Origin: Pseudomonas sp. KK4
GTDB lineage: Bacteria; Pseudomonadota; Gammaproteobacteria; Pseudomonadales; Pseudomonadaceae
DNA: 64,000 nucleotides
Direction of reading: 5' to 3'
Assembly: GCF_001984065.1 (NCBI RefSeq)
Contig: NZ_LYVP01000001.1
Coordinates: 1 to 64,000, forward strand
Both the position numbers and the translations under genes were made by a program. How positions within the stretch are numbered: the stretch's first letter is position 1; each line of letters begins with the position of its first letter. A model generated the notes under the pieces. The model searched no databases and was not told where the DNA came from. It saw only the letters and a program-made list of their open reading frames with translations. Positions 26,915 through 36,091 of the stretch are shown here, piece by piece.

Positions 26915-28246
26915 ATGAAGAAGGCAAAGCTTAGCCTCGCCTGGCAGATCCTCATCGGTCTGGTATTGGGGATTGCAATCGGTGCGCTGCTCAACCATTT
27001 CAGTGCCGAGAAAGCCTGGTGGATCAGCAACGTTCTGCAACCGGCAGGCGATATCTTTATCCGTCTGATCAAGATGATCGTGATCCCGATCGTGATCTCT
27101 TCGTTGATCGTCGGCATTGCCGGCGTGGGTGACGCGAAGAAATTGGGCAGCATCGGCCTCAAGACCATCATCTACTTCGAAGTCGTCACCACCATCGCCA
27201 TCGTCGTCGGCCTGTTGCTGGCCAACCTGTTCCATCCCGGTGCCGGCATCGACATGAGCACCCTCGGTACAGTGGATATCTCCAAGTATCAGGCGACCGC
27301 CGCTGAGGTTCAGCATGAACATGCATTCATCGAGACCATCCTCAACCTGATTCCGTCCAACATTTTCGCGGCCATGGCCCGCGGTGAAATGTTGCCGATC
27401 ATCTTCTTCTCAGTACTGTTCGGTCTGGGCCTGTCGAGCCTCAAGCCTGAACTGCGCGACCCTTTGGTCACCATGTTCCAGGGTGTATCGGAAAGCATGT
27501 TCAAGGTCACTCACATGATCATGAACTACGCCCCGATCGGCGTTTTCGCACTGATTGCCGTGACCGTGGCCAACTTCGGTTTCGCCTCGCTGCTGCCACT
27601 GGCCAAACTGGTGATCCTGGTTTATGTCGCCATCGCCTTCTTCGCCTTCGTGGTTCTGGGCCTGGTCGCTCGCCTGTTCGGTTTCTCGGTGATCAAGCTG
27701 ATGCGCATCTTCAAGGATGAGCTCGTGCTGGCCTACTCCACCGCCTCCTCCGAGACCGTGCTGCCGCGCGTGATCGAGAAGATGGAAGCCTACGGTGCGC
27801 CAAAAGCCATCTGCAGCTTCGTCGTGCCGACCGGTTACTCGTTCAACCTCGACGGTTCGACCCTGTACCAGAGCATCGCGGCGATCTTCATCGCTCAGCT
27901 CTACGGGATCGACCTGTCGATCAGCCAGCAACTGCTGCTGGTACTGACCCTGATGGTCACCTCCAAAGGCATCGCCGGTGTACCGGGCGTGTCCTTCGTG
28001 GTGCTGCTGGCCACCCTGGGCAGCGTGGGTATCCCGCTCGAAGGCCTGGCGTTCATCGCCGGTGTCGACCGCATCATGGACATGGCCCGCACCGCACTGA
28101 ACGTGATCGGCAACGCACTGGCCGTACTGGTCATCGCTCGCTGGGAAGGTATGTACGACGACGCCAAGGGCCAGCGCTACTGGAACTCCCTGCCGCACTG
28201 GCGCAGCAAAGAGCCGCTGCCGACGGGTGAAGTGTCCAAAAACTGA
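26915..28246 (+). CDS. gltP: GltP-type glutamate/aspartate:proton symporter
   Basis: This 443-aa dicarboxylate/amino acid:cation symporter (DAACS) has eight membrane segments and two re-entrant loops. Family motifs include the serine-rich STASSETVLPR loop, the NLDGSTLYQ segment and TSKGIAGVPG, with the substrate-binding Arg/Asp region near DRIMDMARTALNVIGN. It imports glutamate and aspartate with protons. The gene is alone, with a 699-base upstream region and a REPIN and terminator downstream. Confidence 0.93.
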   Translation: MKKAKLSLAWQILIGLVLGIAIGALLNHFSAEKAWWISNVLQPAGDIFIRLIKMIVIPIVISSLIVGIAGVGDAKKLGSIGLKTIIYFEVVTTIAIVVGLLLANLFHPGAGIDMSTLGTVDISKYQATAAEVQHEHAFIETILNLIPSNIFAAMARGEMLPIIFFSVLFGLGLSSLKPELRDPLVTMFQGVSESMFKVTHMIMNYAPIGVFALIAVTVANFGFASLLPLAKLVILVYVAIAFFAFVVLGLVARLFGFSVIKLMRIFKDELVLAYSTASSETVLPRVIEKMEAYGAPKAICSFVVPTGYSFNLDGSTLYQSIAAIFIAQLYGIDLSISQQLLLVLTLMVTSKGIAGVPGVSFVVLLATLGSVGIPLEGLAFIAGVDRIMDMARTALNVIGNALAVLVIARWEGMYDDAKGQRYWNSLPHWRSKEPLPTGEVSKN

Positions 28247-28252
28247 CACAAC

Positions 28253-28344
28253 CCTGTGGGAGCGGGCTTGCTCGCGAAGAGGTCGGCACATTCAGCCTCT
28301 CTGCTGACTGACACACCGCTTTCGCGAGCAAGCCCGCTCCCACA
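28253..28344. repeat. 92-bp REPIN, copy 1 of an identical pair
   Basis: REP arms of family A (TGTGGGAGCGGGCTTGCTCGCGAA and its complement) enclose a 40-base centre. The whole 92-bp sequence recurs without a mismatch at 29695-29786. The two direct copies flank the SpmA/B-like gene. Confidence 0.95.
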
Positions 28345-28376
28345 ACAGATCCAGGCCAGCCCTCAGAGCTGTACCC

Positions 28377-28404
28377 ACAAACCCCGGAGCAATCCGGGGT
28401 TTGT
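28377..28404 (+). terminator. Terminator downstream of gltP
   Basis: ACAAACCCCGGA pairs perfectly with TCCGGGGTTTGT around GCAA. The T-tract is short (TTTGTCGTTT), but the stem is strong and nearly symmetric. It ends gltP transcription after the REPIN, before the next gene at 28456. Confidence 0.75.
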
Positions 28405-28455
28405 CGTTTCTGGCCGCACCGCTATCATTCGCCCATCTTTTGGGGGATTTGACTG

Positions 28456-29685
28456 ATGCTCAATGGCCTGTGGCTTGGCTTCTTCATCGTGGCGGCCGTG
28501 TCGGCGCTGGCGCAATGGCTGATCGGTGGCAACGCCGGGATCTTCGCGGCGATGGTGGAAAGTATTTTCGCCATGGCCAAGCTGTCGGTCGAAGTCATGG
28601 TGCTGCTGTTCGGCACCCTCACCCTCTGGCTGGGCTTTCTGCGCATCGCCGAGAAAGCCGGGATCGTCGAATGGCTGGCAAAGGCTCTGGGCCCGCTGTT
28701 CCTGCGCCTGATGCCGGAAGTGCCGCCGGGCCACCCGGCCATCGGCCTGATCACCCTCAACTTCGCCGCCAACGCCCTGGGTCTGGACAACGCCGCCACG
28801 CCGATCGGCCTCAAAGCCATGAAGGCACTGCAGGAGCTCAACCCCAGCGCGACCATCGCCAGCAACGCGCAGATCCTGTTCCTGGTACTCAACGCCTCCT
28901 CCCTGACCCTGCTGCCGGTGACGATCTTCATGTACCGCGCCCAACAAGGTGCGCCGGATCCGACGCTGGTGTTCCTGCCGATTCTGCTGGCCACCAGTTG
29001 CTCGACCATCGTCGGCTTCCTGGCCGTGGCCTTCATGCAACGCCTGCGGGTCTGGGACCCGGTGGTGCTGGCCTATCTGATTCCCGGCGCCCTTGCCCTG
29101 GGTGGATTCATGGCGCTGTTAGGCACTATGTCGGCGACAGCATTGGCGGGATTGTCGTCGATCCTCGGCAACCTGACGCTTTTCGGACTGATCATGCTGT
29201 TCCTGATCATCGGCGCCATGCGCAAGGTCAAGGTCTACGAGGCGTTCGTCGAAGGCGCCAAAGAAGGTTTTGATGTGGCGAAGAATCTGCTGCCGTATCT
29301 GGTGGCAATGCTCTGCGCCGTAGGCGTGCTCCGGGCCTCCGGGGCGCTGGATTTCGGCCTGGACGGAGTTCGCCATCTGGTGCAATGGGCCGGTTGGGAC
29401 ACGCGTTTCGTCGATGCGCTGCCAACAGCCATGGTCAAGCCGTTCTCCGGCAGCGCCGCCCGGGCGATGCTGATCGAAACCATGAAAACCTCGGGCGTGG
29501 ACAGCTTCCCGGCATTGGTGGCGGCGACGATTCAGGGCAGCACCGAAACCACCTTCTATGTGCTGGCGGTGTACTTCGGTGCGGTGGGCATCCAGCGGGC
29601 GCGACATGCGGTGGGGTGTGCGTTGCTCGCGGAGCTGGCGGGTGTGCTGGGCGCCATCGGGGTGTGCTACTGGTTCTTCGGTTGA
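28456..29685 (+). CDS. SpmA-SpmB-like fused membrane protein (nucleoside-recognition/Gate domains)
   Basis: This 409-aa polytopic protein contains two Gate (nucleoside recognition) domains in tandem. Residues 1-200 resemble spore maturation protein A (FAANALGLDNAATPIGLKAM) and 230-409 resemble SpmB (MVKPFSGSAARAMLIE, GSTETTFYVLAVYFG). In sporulating bacteria these are separate proteins for cortex dehydration. In pseudomonads the fusion has no established function; transport of a small solute is a guess. It has identical REPINs on both sides. Confidence 0.85.
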   Translation: MLNGLWLGFFIVAAVSALAQWLIGGNAGIFAAMVESIFAMAKLSVEVMVLLFGTLTLWLGFLRIAEKAGIVEWLAKALGPLFLRLMPEVPPGHPAIGLITLNFAANALGLDNAATPIGLKAMKALQELNPSATIASNAQILFLVLNASSLTLLPVTIFMYRAQQGAPDPTLVFLPILLATSCSTIVGFLAVAFMQRLRVWDPVVLAYLIPGALALGGFMALLGTMSATALAGLSSILGNLTLFGLIMLFLIIGAMRKVKVYEAFVEGAKEGFDVAKNLLPYLVAMLCAVGVLRASGALDFGLDGVRHLVQWAGWDTRFVDALPTAMVKPFSGSAARAMLIETMKTSGVDSFPALVAATIQGSTETTFYVLAVYFGAVGIQRARHAVGCALLAELAGVLGAIGVCYWFFG

Positions 29686-29694
29686 CCGAAAAAA

Positions 29695-29786
29695 CCTGTG
29701 GGAGCGGGCTTGCTCGCGAAGAGGTCGGCACATTCAGCCTCTCTGCTGACTGACACACCGCTTTCGCGAGCAAGCCCGCTCCCACA
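29695..29786. repeat. 92-bp REPIN, copy 2 of an identical pair
   Basis: It is identical over 92 bases to the element at 28253-28344 and in the same orientation. Sequences outside the 92 bases diverge at once, which gives sharp element boundaries. It lies between the convergent SpmA/B-like gene and the lipoprotein gene. Confidence 0.95.
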
Positions 29787-29804
29787 TTTTGATTGAGCGT
29801 GTTT

Positions 29805-30431
29805 TCAAGGTCTCGGTGGCGGGGCGAATTTCTGCCCTTGTTCTACCGCCCAAGCCACCACCTGCGCTGTCAACCGATCGCTGGCCTGACCAAACCCGGA
29901 CACCGCCGCCGGCACCTTTACATCGCTCAATGCCTGGCGCACTTCAAAGCGCTTGCTGGCGAGCAGTCGCTGGTCATAACCGCGTACCAGCAGCGCATCG
30001 AAGCGCACCACGACACTGGCGGCAGTGCCTTGGTACTCAGTCTGAAACGCCTGCAGGCTGCCACCCAGCTCCAGGTCTGCCTGGAAATTGCTGTCGTCGG
30101 TGCTGAGCAGCGTTACCCGGCCATCGCGCTGGAAACCATCGAGCAGACGATTGCGCAGCAGCACCGGTGCCGGATCGCTCCAGCGTGAACCCTTGTAGCT
30201 GCTCATCACATCGCCCTGGGGAATGACGGCAATGTTCGGGCTGTTCAACGCCTCGCTGGCCTGGGGCTTGTTCAGGCGCAGCGACCAGCGTTGCGGGGCT
30301 GCGTGCGTGACCGATGCGCCGCTTTGCGCCGTCGGCAATCGATAGATCTCAAACGGCTCGGGCTTGGGCAGGATCGAGCACGCGCTGATCAGCGTGAAGC
30401 TGGCAAGGAGGGCGAGGGTAGTCAGCTTCAT
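29805..30431 (-). CDS. ABC-type transport auxiliary lipoprotein (PqiC/LptE-like family) of the MCE operon
   Basis: This 208-aa lipoprotein (lipobox LISACS) belongs to the ABC transport auxiliary component family found with MCE systems (YRLPTAQ, SNIAVIPQGD-like strands, RWSDPAPVLLRNRLLDGF). It should sit in the outer membrane facing the MCE protein. Its start overlaps the stop of the MCE gene (ATGA), so it is the last cistron of permease-ATPase-MCE-lipoprotein. Confidence 0.85.
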   Translation of the reverse strand: MKLTTLALLASFTLISACSILPKPEPFEIYRLPTAQSGASVTHAAPQRWSLRLNKPQASEALNSPNIAVIPQGDVMSSYKGSRWSDPAPVLLRNRLLDGFQRDGRVTLLSTDDSNFQADLELGGSLQAFQTEYQGTAASVVVRFDALLVRGYDQRLLASKRFEVRQALSDVKVPAAVSGFGQASDRLTAQVVAWAVEQGQKFAPPPRP

Positions 30432-31366
30432 GGGGTGAATTCCTTGTGCTTGTCACTGCCCAGCAGGTAACCGCTGGGGTCGGCTTCCAGGCGATTGGAG
30501 ATGGTCCGCAACGAGGTCAGGGTTTCACGCAACTCGCGGATCGCCGGCGCCAGCCCATTGAGGCCCTGCATGCCGCTGTTGAGTGAATCCTGATTGGTGA
30601 CGAGCAGTTTGCTGATGGTCGCGCTGCTCTGTTCCAACGACTTCATGGCCTGCTCGGCACTGCCGAACATCTGTTTGCCCTGATCGTTGAGCAACCCATT
30701 GGCGTTGCGCATCAGCGCTGAGGTCTGCTCCATCATGCTGCTGGCCTGTTTACCCACAGACGCCAGTTGCTGCATGGCCTGGCGCAGATCGCCGCGCTGT
30801 TCGGCAATCACCCCGGTGGTCTGCTCCAGGTGCTCGAGGGTCTTGCTGATGCGCTCGATGTTCTCGGTGGAAAACATCAGGTTGGCGTTGTGCATCAGCG
30901 TGTTCACCCCCGCGACCAGGTCGTTGCTGTCCATGAGCAGGCGGGCGATGGGCGAGGGCGATGCAATGATGGTCGGCAGGTTGCCGTCCTTGCCCTTTAG
31001 CGTAGGGCTCTGGGGCGTACCGCCGCTGAGCTGGATGATCGAGGTCCCGGTGACACCGGTCAGCGCCAGTTTGGCCTGGGTGTCTTCCTTGACCGGCGTA
31101 TCGCCGCCCAGGCGGATCCGCGCCAGCACCCGGCGCGGGTCTTTCGGGTCCAGGCGCAACGAAATCACGTCGCCGACCTTGATCCCGCTGTACGCCACCG
31201 AACTGCCCTTGGACAGGCCGCTGACTGCCTCGTTGAACACCACTTCGTAATCCTTGAACTCGGTGTCGACGCTGGATTTGGCCAGAAACAGGCCAAAGAG
31301 CAGGGCGCCCGCCACCACAATCACGGTGAACAGGCCGATCAATACATGATGGGCTCGGGTTTCCAT
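30428..31366 (-). CDS. MlaD/MCE-family lipid-binding protein
   Basis: This 312-aa protein has one N-terminal membrane anchor (VLIGLFTVIVVAGALLFGLFL), one MCE domain (about residues 38-116, ending GVTGTSIIQLSGG), and a long helical region (150-300) that could form a periplasm-spanning tube. MCE proteins ferry phospholipids between the membranes. It sits one base after the ATPase gene stop. It resembles the single-MCE proteins of Mla-type rather than PqiB-type systems. Confidence 0.9.
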   Translation of the reverse strand: METRAHHVLIGLFTVIVVAGALLFGLFLAKSSVDTEFKDYEVVFNEAVSGLSKGSSVAYSGIKVGDVISLRLDPKDPRRVLARIRLGGDTPVKEDTQAKLALTGVTGTSIIQLSGGTPQSPTLKGKDGNLPTIIASPSPIARLLMDSNDLVAGVNTLMHNANLMFSTENIERISKTLEHLEQTTGVIAEQRGDLRQAMQQLASVGKQASSMMEQTSALMRNANGLLNDQGKQMFGSAEQAMKSLEQSSATISKLLVTNQDSLNSGMQGLNGLAPAIRELRETLTSLRTISNRLEADPSGYLLGSDKHKEFTP

Positions 31367-31367
31367 G

Positions 31368-32171
31368 TCAGACCTCGTTGAGCTGTTGGGCGGCGCTCAG
31401 CGCCGCGCGGCCGCGAGGGCCGTGAAAATATTCGTGAATCCATGGGTCGTTGGTTTCTGAAACAACATCGATGGCATCGGCCACCAGCACCTTCTTCTGC
31501 GCCAGCACCGCCACCCGGTCGGTGATGGTGTAGAGCGTGTCGAGGTCGTGGGTCACCAGGAAAACACTCAGGCCCAGGGCGTCGCGCAGGGTCAGGATCA
31601 ATTGATCGAAGGCGGCGGCGCCGATCGGATCGAGGCCGGCGGTGGGTTCATCAAGAAACAGGATGTCCGGGTCCAGCGCCAGGGCCCGGGCCAGCGCCGC
31701 ACGCTTGATCATGCCGCCGGACAGGGACGCAGGGTACTTGTCTGCCGCCGACAACGGCAGCCCGGCCAGAGCCATTTTCACCGCCGCCAGATGCTCGGCG
31801 TCATCGCGACTCAAACCGGCGTGTTCAATCAGGGGCAGGGCGACGTTTTCGGTCACGGTCAGCGAAGAGAACAGGGCGCCTTTCTGGAACAGCACGCCAA
31901 AGCGCCGCTCCACCAACGAACGCTCATGTTCGGACAGGCTCGGCAGGTTTTTGCCAAAAACCTTCACTACGCCTTCACTGGGCTGACGAAGCCCGACAAT
32001 GCTGCGCAACAACACCGATTTGCCGCTGCCGGAACCGCCGACCACTGCGAGGATTTCGCCCTTGTACAGGTTCAGGTCGAGGTTCTCGTGCACGCTCTGC
32101 AGGCCGAAACGATTGCACAGGCCACGGACTTCTATCACCGCTTCGCCAGGAATGTGGATTGAACGTTTCAC
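31368..32171 (-). CDS. MlaF-like ABC transporter ATPase
   Basis: This 267-aa ATPase has Walker A GGSGSGKS, signature SLSGGMIKRAALARAL and Walker B ILFLDEPTAGLDP. The methionine in SGGM instead of SGGQ is characteristic of MlaF/MCE-associated ATPases. The GTG start (MKRSIHIPGEAVIEV) overlaps the permease stop as GTGA; the much longer open frame upstream is the permease gene read in another frame. It energises lipid transport by the MCE complex. Confidence 0.92.
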   Translation of the reverse strand: MKRSIHIPGEAVIEVRGLCNRFGLQSVHENLDLNLYKGEILAVVGGSGSGKSVLLRSIVGLRQPSEGVVKVFGKNLPSLSEHERSLVERRFGVLFQKGALFSSLTVTENVALPLIEHAGLSRDDAEHLAAVKMALAGLPLSAADKYPASLSGGMIKRAALARALALDPDILFLDEPTAGLDPIGAAAFDQLILTLRDALGLSVFLVTHDLDTLYTITDRVAVLAQKKVLVADAIDVVSETNDPWIHEYFHGPRGRAALSAAQQLNEV

Positions 32172-33316
32172 CAGCCCATCTCCATGAAAAACATCGCAGC
32201 CACGGCATCGAGCACGATCACCACGAAAATCGACTGCACCACGCTGGAGGTGGTGTGCGCACCGACCGATTCGGCGCTGCCGCTGACCTTGAAGCCTTCC
32301 AGACAACCGATCGCCGCGATCAGGAAGGCAAACACCGGAGCTTTGACGATCCCCACCAGGAAGTGCTGAACACCGATGTCCGACTGCAGCAGCGAGAGGA
32401 ACATTGCCGGCGAAATATCCAGCGACACCGCACACACCACGCCGCCACCGACGATCCCCGAAACCATCGCCAGGAAGGTCAGCATGGGCAACGAGATCAG
32501 CAGGGCCAGCACCCGCGGTACCACCAGCAACTCCATCGGGTCCAGGCCCAGGGTGCGGATGGCGTCGATTTCTTCGTTGGCCTTCATCGAGCCGATCTGC
32601 GCGGTGAACGCACTGGCGGTGCGACCGGCCATCAGGATCGCGGTCAGCAATACCGCGAACTCGCGCAGGAAGGCGAAGGACACCAGGTCGACGGTGAACA
32701 CCGTGGCGCCGAAAGTGGCCAACACCGTCGCCCCGAGAAACGCCACCACGGCGCCCACCAGAAAGGTCAGCAGGGCGACGATGGGCGCGGCATCCAGACC
32801 GGTCTGCTCGACGTGCGCGACCATCGGCGTGATACGCCAGCGCTTGGGGCGAAACAGATTGCGCAGGATGGTTTCCAGGATCAGGCCGACGAAACCCAGC
32901 AGTTGCAGGGTGTCCTGCCAGACCGTGTCGACCGCGCGGCCGATGCGGGTCAGCAACTGAATGCCGACGCTGATTTGCGGCTCCTTGATGGGCGCGCAGA
33001 AATCCGTCAACGAGCGGTAGACCGTTTGCAACAGGGCGCGGTCGGCGGACGAGATGGTGCAATCGGGGTGTTCGGCGGACCGGCCCAGGCGCTCGGAGCC
33101 CAGCATCTCCACCAGCAGCGAGGCGCCGGCGGTATCCAGGGCGCCGAGGCCGTTGAGGTTGATGCGGGTACTGGCGTCGTATTGGCCTTCGAGCTTTTCG
33201 CTCAGGTGCTTGAGGTCGGCGTAATGGGCGAGCGTCCAGTCCCCGGTCACCCGTATCTGAGGCGGGTCGTACGAGGTATCCAGTAGGGCATTGCCGGGCG
33301 CTGTGTCGCTGGTCAT
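32168..33316 (-). CDS. MlaE-like permease with fused N-terminal STAS domain
   Basis: This 382-aa protein joins a STAS domain (about residues 10-105, INLNGLGALDTAGASLL, the MlaB role) to an MlaE permease (about 125-382, with five to six membrane segments and the GRTASAFTAQIGSMKANEEIDAI motif). In the canonical Mla system MlaB and MlaE are separate polypeptides, so this fusion makes a four-gene operon complete without mlaB. It is the first gene of the operon. The trafficking direction of lipid is unknown. Confidence 0.92.
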   Translation of the reverse strand: MTSDTAPGNALLDTSYDPPQIRVTGDWTLAHYADLKHLSEKLEGQYDASTRINLNGLGALDTAGASLLVEMLGSERLGRSAEHPDCTISSADRALLQTVYRSLTDFCAPIKEPQISVGIQLLTRIGRAVDTVWQDTLQLLGFVGLILETILRNLFRPKRWRITPMVAHVEQTGLDAAPIVALLTFLVGAVVAFLGATVLATFGATVFTVDLVSFAFLREFAVLLTAILMAGRTASAFTAQIGSMKANEEIDAIRTLGLDPMELLVVPRVLALLISLPMLTFLAMVSGIVGGGVVCAVSLDISPAMFLSLLQSDIGVQHFLVGIVKAPVFAFLIAAIGCLEGFKVSGSAESVGAHTTSSVVQSIFVVIVLDAVAAMFFMEMGW

Positions 33317-33370
33317 GGGCTCCGTGCTTTTTCGATGATTACGCAGAACTACGTAATAGCACGAACCCGA

Positions 33371-34399
33371 TCACTTTTCTTTGGTCGGTGTGCTGTCGGT
33401 GATCTCGAAGCGCAGTACGCCGATGACCTGGCCGTCTTCTGTCAGGACCCTGACCTGCCATTTGCCAGCAGGATTGCCGGGGAAATTCTGCTTGTGGGTC
33501 CAGGCCCGATAGCCTTCCTTGCGGCCGCCGTGGATGTCCAGGGCGATGCGGTCGACCTCTTTGCCGTTGAACTGCCAGACGTGATAGATCCGCTCGTCGA
33601 GGCCGCGCGGGGCATTGATCGCGGTGTAGGCGTACAAGCCGTCTGCGCGGATCTGATCGGCACTGACTTGTTCCAGGCTCTTGCCAGGGGTGCGGTCCTG
33701 CAATTGCGTGCTGATGGCGACGTCGGTCATCCACAGCGTCGCCGGCGGCACCCACGAGCGCAGCACCCAGCCCACGCCGCCGATGCCCACGGTGATGCAA
33801 AGGATCGCCAGGGCATTGCGCACGGTGCGGATCGGAAAGATCGACGCCAGGCTGGGGAACGATAACAGTACGGCAATGCCCAGCGCCCATTTGAAACTCT
33901 GTGAGGTGGTCAGGTGCATGATCACCGGCAACGCGGTGAGCAGAGCAGCGAACAGGGTCAGGGTATGCAGCGCCAGGAACGCCCAGCGCCGCGGTGCCAG
34001 CCATTTGTAGTAAAGCGGGTCGATGATGGAAATCAGCGCCGCGATGCCCAACAGCCCGGTGAAGAACAACTGCCCGCTGTTCCAGGTGGTGGTGATGAAG
34101 AAGAACGGCAGGACGAAGAATAGACTTTCCTGGTGGATCATCTGCGTCGCGTAACGCAGCAATGGCTGGGGAATTTCCCGTTTGAAGATCCGGGTGAACA
34201 GCTTGGTCAGGCTGTTTTCCAGCATCAGCCAGATCCAGCTGATCAGCATGATGGTGGTGATCCAGCTCGCCAGGCCCTGTTGCCGATCCACCAGAATGAA
34301 ACTGCCAACGCCGGAGATAAAACCACCGAGCGCGATGACCCCTGGATAGCGCTTCATCAATTCGAGGATGCGCTGTACGAAAAGGGTCAGGTTCGGCAT
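33371..34399 (-). CDS. DUF5924/DUF2914-family membrane protein
   Basis: This protein of about 342 aa has six to seven membrane segments in residues 1-220 and a soluble C-terminal domain (about 225-342) with DERIYHVWQFNGKEVDRIALDI and KWQVRVLTEDGQVIGVLRFEI, which I recognise as DUF2914-like. The function is unknown. The ATG giving MPNLTLFV is used; a GTG four codons upstream is possible. It ends 55 bases before the MCE permease start on the same strand, so it may share that transcript. Confidence 0.8.
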   Translation of the reverse strand: MPNLTLFVQRILELMKRYPGVIALGGFISGVGSFILVDRQQGLASWITTIMLISWIWLMLENSLTKLFTRIFKREIPQPLLRYATQMIHQESLFFVLPFFFITTTWNSGQLFFTGLLGIAALISIIDPLYYKWLAPRRWAFLALHTLTLFAALLTALPVIMHLTTSQSFKWALGIAVLLSFPSLASIFPIRTVRNALAILCITVGIGGVGWVLRSWVPPATLWMTDVAISTQLQDRTPGKSLEQVSADQIRADGLYAYTAINAPRGLDERIYHVWQFNGKEVDRIALDIHGGRKEGYRAWTHKQNFPGNPAGKWQVRVLTEDGQVIGVLRFEITDSTPTKEK

Positions 34400-34533
34400 T
34401 CGGCGACTCACAGTAGTCGTAGGAAAAATCCTCGACAGGGTACCGCTGGCGGGGCGGTGTGGCGAGGGTTTACAGCCTGTTCACATGACACAAAACACCT
34501 GTAGCAGTTGCCGAAGACTGCGTTCGGCAGCGG

Positions 34534-35916
34534 CTACATCCGCGCTCGTCGATGTAAATGCCACCCCAAAAGTATCAGAACAATCAGCCCCAACACCCCG
34601 ACAATCAGCCACAACAGTTGATCGTCACCCAGCAACGGTTTCTGAATCCGCACGTACCCGGGTTGCAGGAGCAGCTCGCGCATGGCCTTGTTGGCTTCCT
34701 CCAGGGTCACCGATTGCAACTCCCGGGCCGGGTCAGCGAAACGGCCGTCCTCGTAATCGCCTATGGCGCTCCAGTAGTAGTCGGCCAGGGCGCTGTTGCC
34801 TTGCACCGCCCAGGTCTGGCGGGCGATGGCCGCCTGTTTGAGGCGGTTGAAAGTCTCTGCGTTCAGGCCGTCCTTGAGCAGTTGGGCCTTCAGCTCATCC
34901 AGCACCTGCAACGCCTGATCGACGTCGTCACGCTCAAGGTCAGCATTGAGGCTCATGAAGCCCACGCCGCCGAAGACCTCGCGCTCGGCCCATGGCCCAT
35001 AGGACAAACCATGGGCCAGACGCAACTGGCGGTACAGCGCCCAGTCCAGATAGTCCTTGAGCAGGTCGAACGTTTCGTCGTGCTGATTTTCCAGCACCGG
35101 TTCCGGTACCAGCCAGTGCAGCTTGGCGCCGCCGCCGACAAAGCCGCGGATCAGGCTGCGCTCATGGGCCGCACTGGCCTGAATTTGTGGCAGCTCGGGG
35201 TGTGGGGTCGGGTCGATCGGCTTCAATGCCCCATAGGTCCGTTCCAGATAGGCCGGCAGCAAGCGATCAAGGTCACCCACCACAATCAACGTCATGTTGT
35301 TGGGCGCGTACCAATCCTTGCGCACCTTTTCCAATTGTTCGTGGGTCAATCGACCCACCTCGGCGCGTTGGGAGCATTTGAGACCCAGCTCGACCGCCAG
35401 TTGATTACTGGCGGTGTGCCCCAGATCCTGACGATCCAGCCAACGCTGCAGATGCGAGTAATGACCGCCGTCTTCGCGCTCGACCACTTGCTTGGCGGCG
35501 TTGATGGCGTTGTCGTCGAATTGGGTCTGGGTCAGCAGCGCCAGGAGCAGATCGAGGACCTTGCGCTGGTTTTTCGCCGGAGCCTCGATCACGAAGGTGG
35601 TGTCGGCATTACTGGTGAAAGCGTTCCATTCGCCGCCCAACGCTTGCATGCGTTCCTCCAGGCCGCCTTCGCCGCTGGCGTCAATGCCGCTGAACAGCAA
35701 GTGCTCGAGCAGGTGCGGCAGTTCCTTGTCGGCGCAGGCAAAATCATCGATACCGACCCCTACCACCAGGCGAATCGCCACATGCCCGCGATCCGCACCG
35801 GGCTTGAGCAGCAATTGCAGGCCGTTGCGCAGGGTGTAGCCTTCGACCTGGAAACGATCCAGGGCAAAGGAGGGAAGTGAGCCCAGCAATAGGCAGGCGA
35901 ACAGCAGACAACGCAT
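34534..35916 (-). CDS. M16-family zinc metallopeptidase with C-terminal membrane anchor
   Basis: This 460-aa protein has a signal peptide (LLFACLLLGSLPSFA), an M16 (pitrilysin) catalytic domain with the inverted zinc motif HLLEH (in LPHLLEHLLFSG) and a downstream Glu-rich helix (VVEREDGG), a second M16 domain, and a C-terminal membrane helix (LLWLIVGVLGLIVLILLGW) with a basic end. It should be anchored in the inner membrane facing the periplasm. The substrate is unknown. The longer open frame starts inside a REP element and is rejected. Confidence 0.88.
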   Translation of the reverse strand: MRCLLFACLLLGSLPSFALDRFQVEGYTLRNGLQLLLKPGADRGHVAIRLVVGVGIDDFACADKELPHLLEHLLFSGIDASGEGGLEERMQALGGEWNAFTSNADTTFVIEAPAKNQRKVLDLLLALLTQTQFDDNAINAAKQVVEREDGGHYSHLQRWLDRQDLGHTASNQLAVELGLKCSQRAEVGRLTHEQLEKVRKDWYAPNNMTLIVVGDLDRLLPAYLERTYGALKPIDPTPHPELPQIQASAAHERSLIRGFVGGGAKLHWLVPEPVLENQHDETFDLLKDYLDWALYRQLRLAHGLSYGPWAEREVFGGVGFMSLNADLERDDVDQALQVLDELKAQLLKDGLNAETFNRLKQAAIARQTWAVQGNSALADYYWSAIGDYEDGRFADPARELQSVTLEEANKAMRELLLQPGYVRIQKPLLGDDQLLWLIVGVLGLIVLILLGWHLHRRARM

Positions 35917-35966
35917 AGCAGGCTTCCATACGACTGATTGGAGATCCGTGTCGTCAGTGAGGCCGT

Positions 35967-36042
35967 CTTCGCGAGCAAGCCCGCTCCCACAGTTGGATTG
36001 CGGCGTACACAGTACCGATGTGGGAGAGGGCTCGCTCACGAA
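35967..36042. repeat. REPIN with one degenerate arm (family A)
   Basis: Arm 35967-35991 is intact (CTTCGCGAGCAAGCCCGCTC...). Arm 36019-36042 has at least three changes (TGTGGGAGAGGGCTCGCTCA), suggesting an older copy. It lies between the M16 peptidase start and the Na/Pi transporter stop, both on the minus strand. Confidence 0.8.
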
Positions 36043-36091
36043 TGACCTTCAAGTCGAACTGATGTTACTGACTGGCCTCACCGCAAGACGT

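Noticed and set aside
28253..29786. A transposon bounded by the identical 92-bp repeats
   Set aside because: The enclosed gene is an ordinary conserved membrane protein, the repeats are direct REPINs, and there is no transposase or target duplication.
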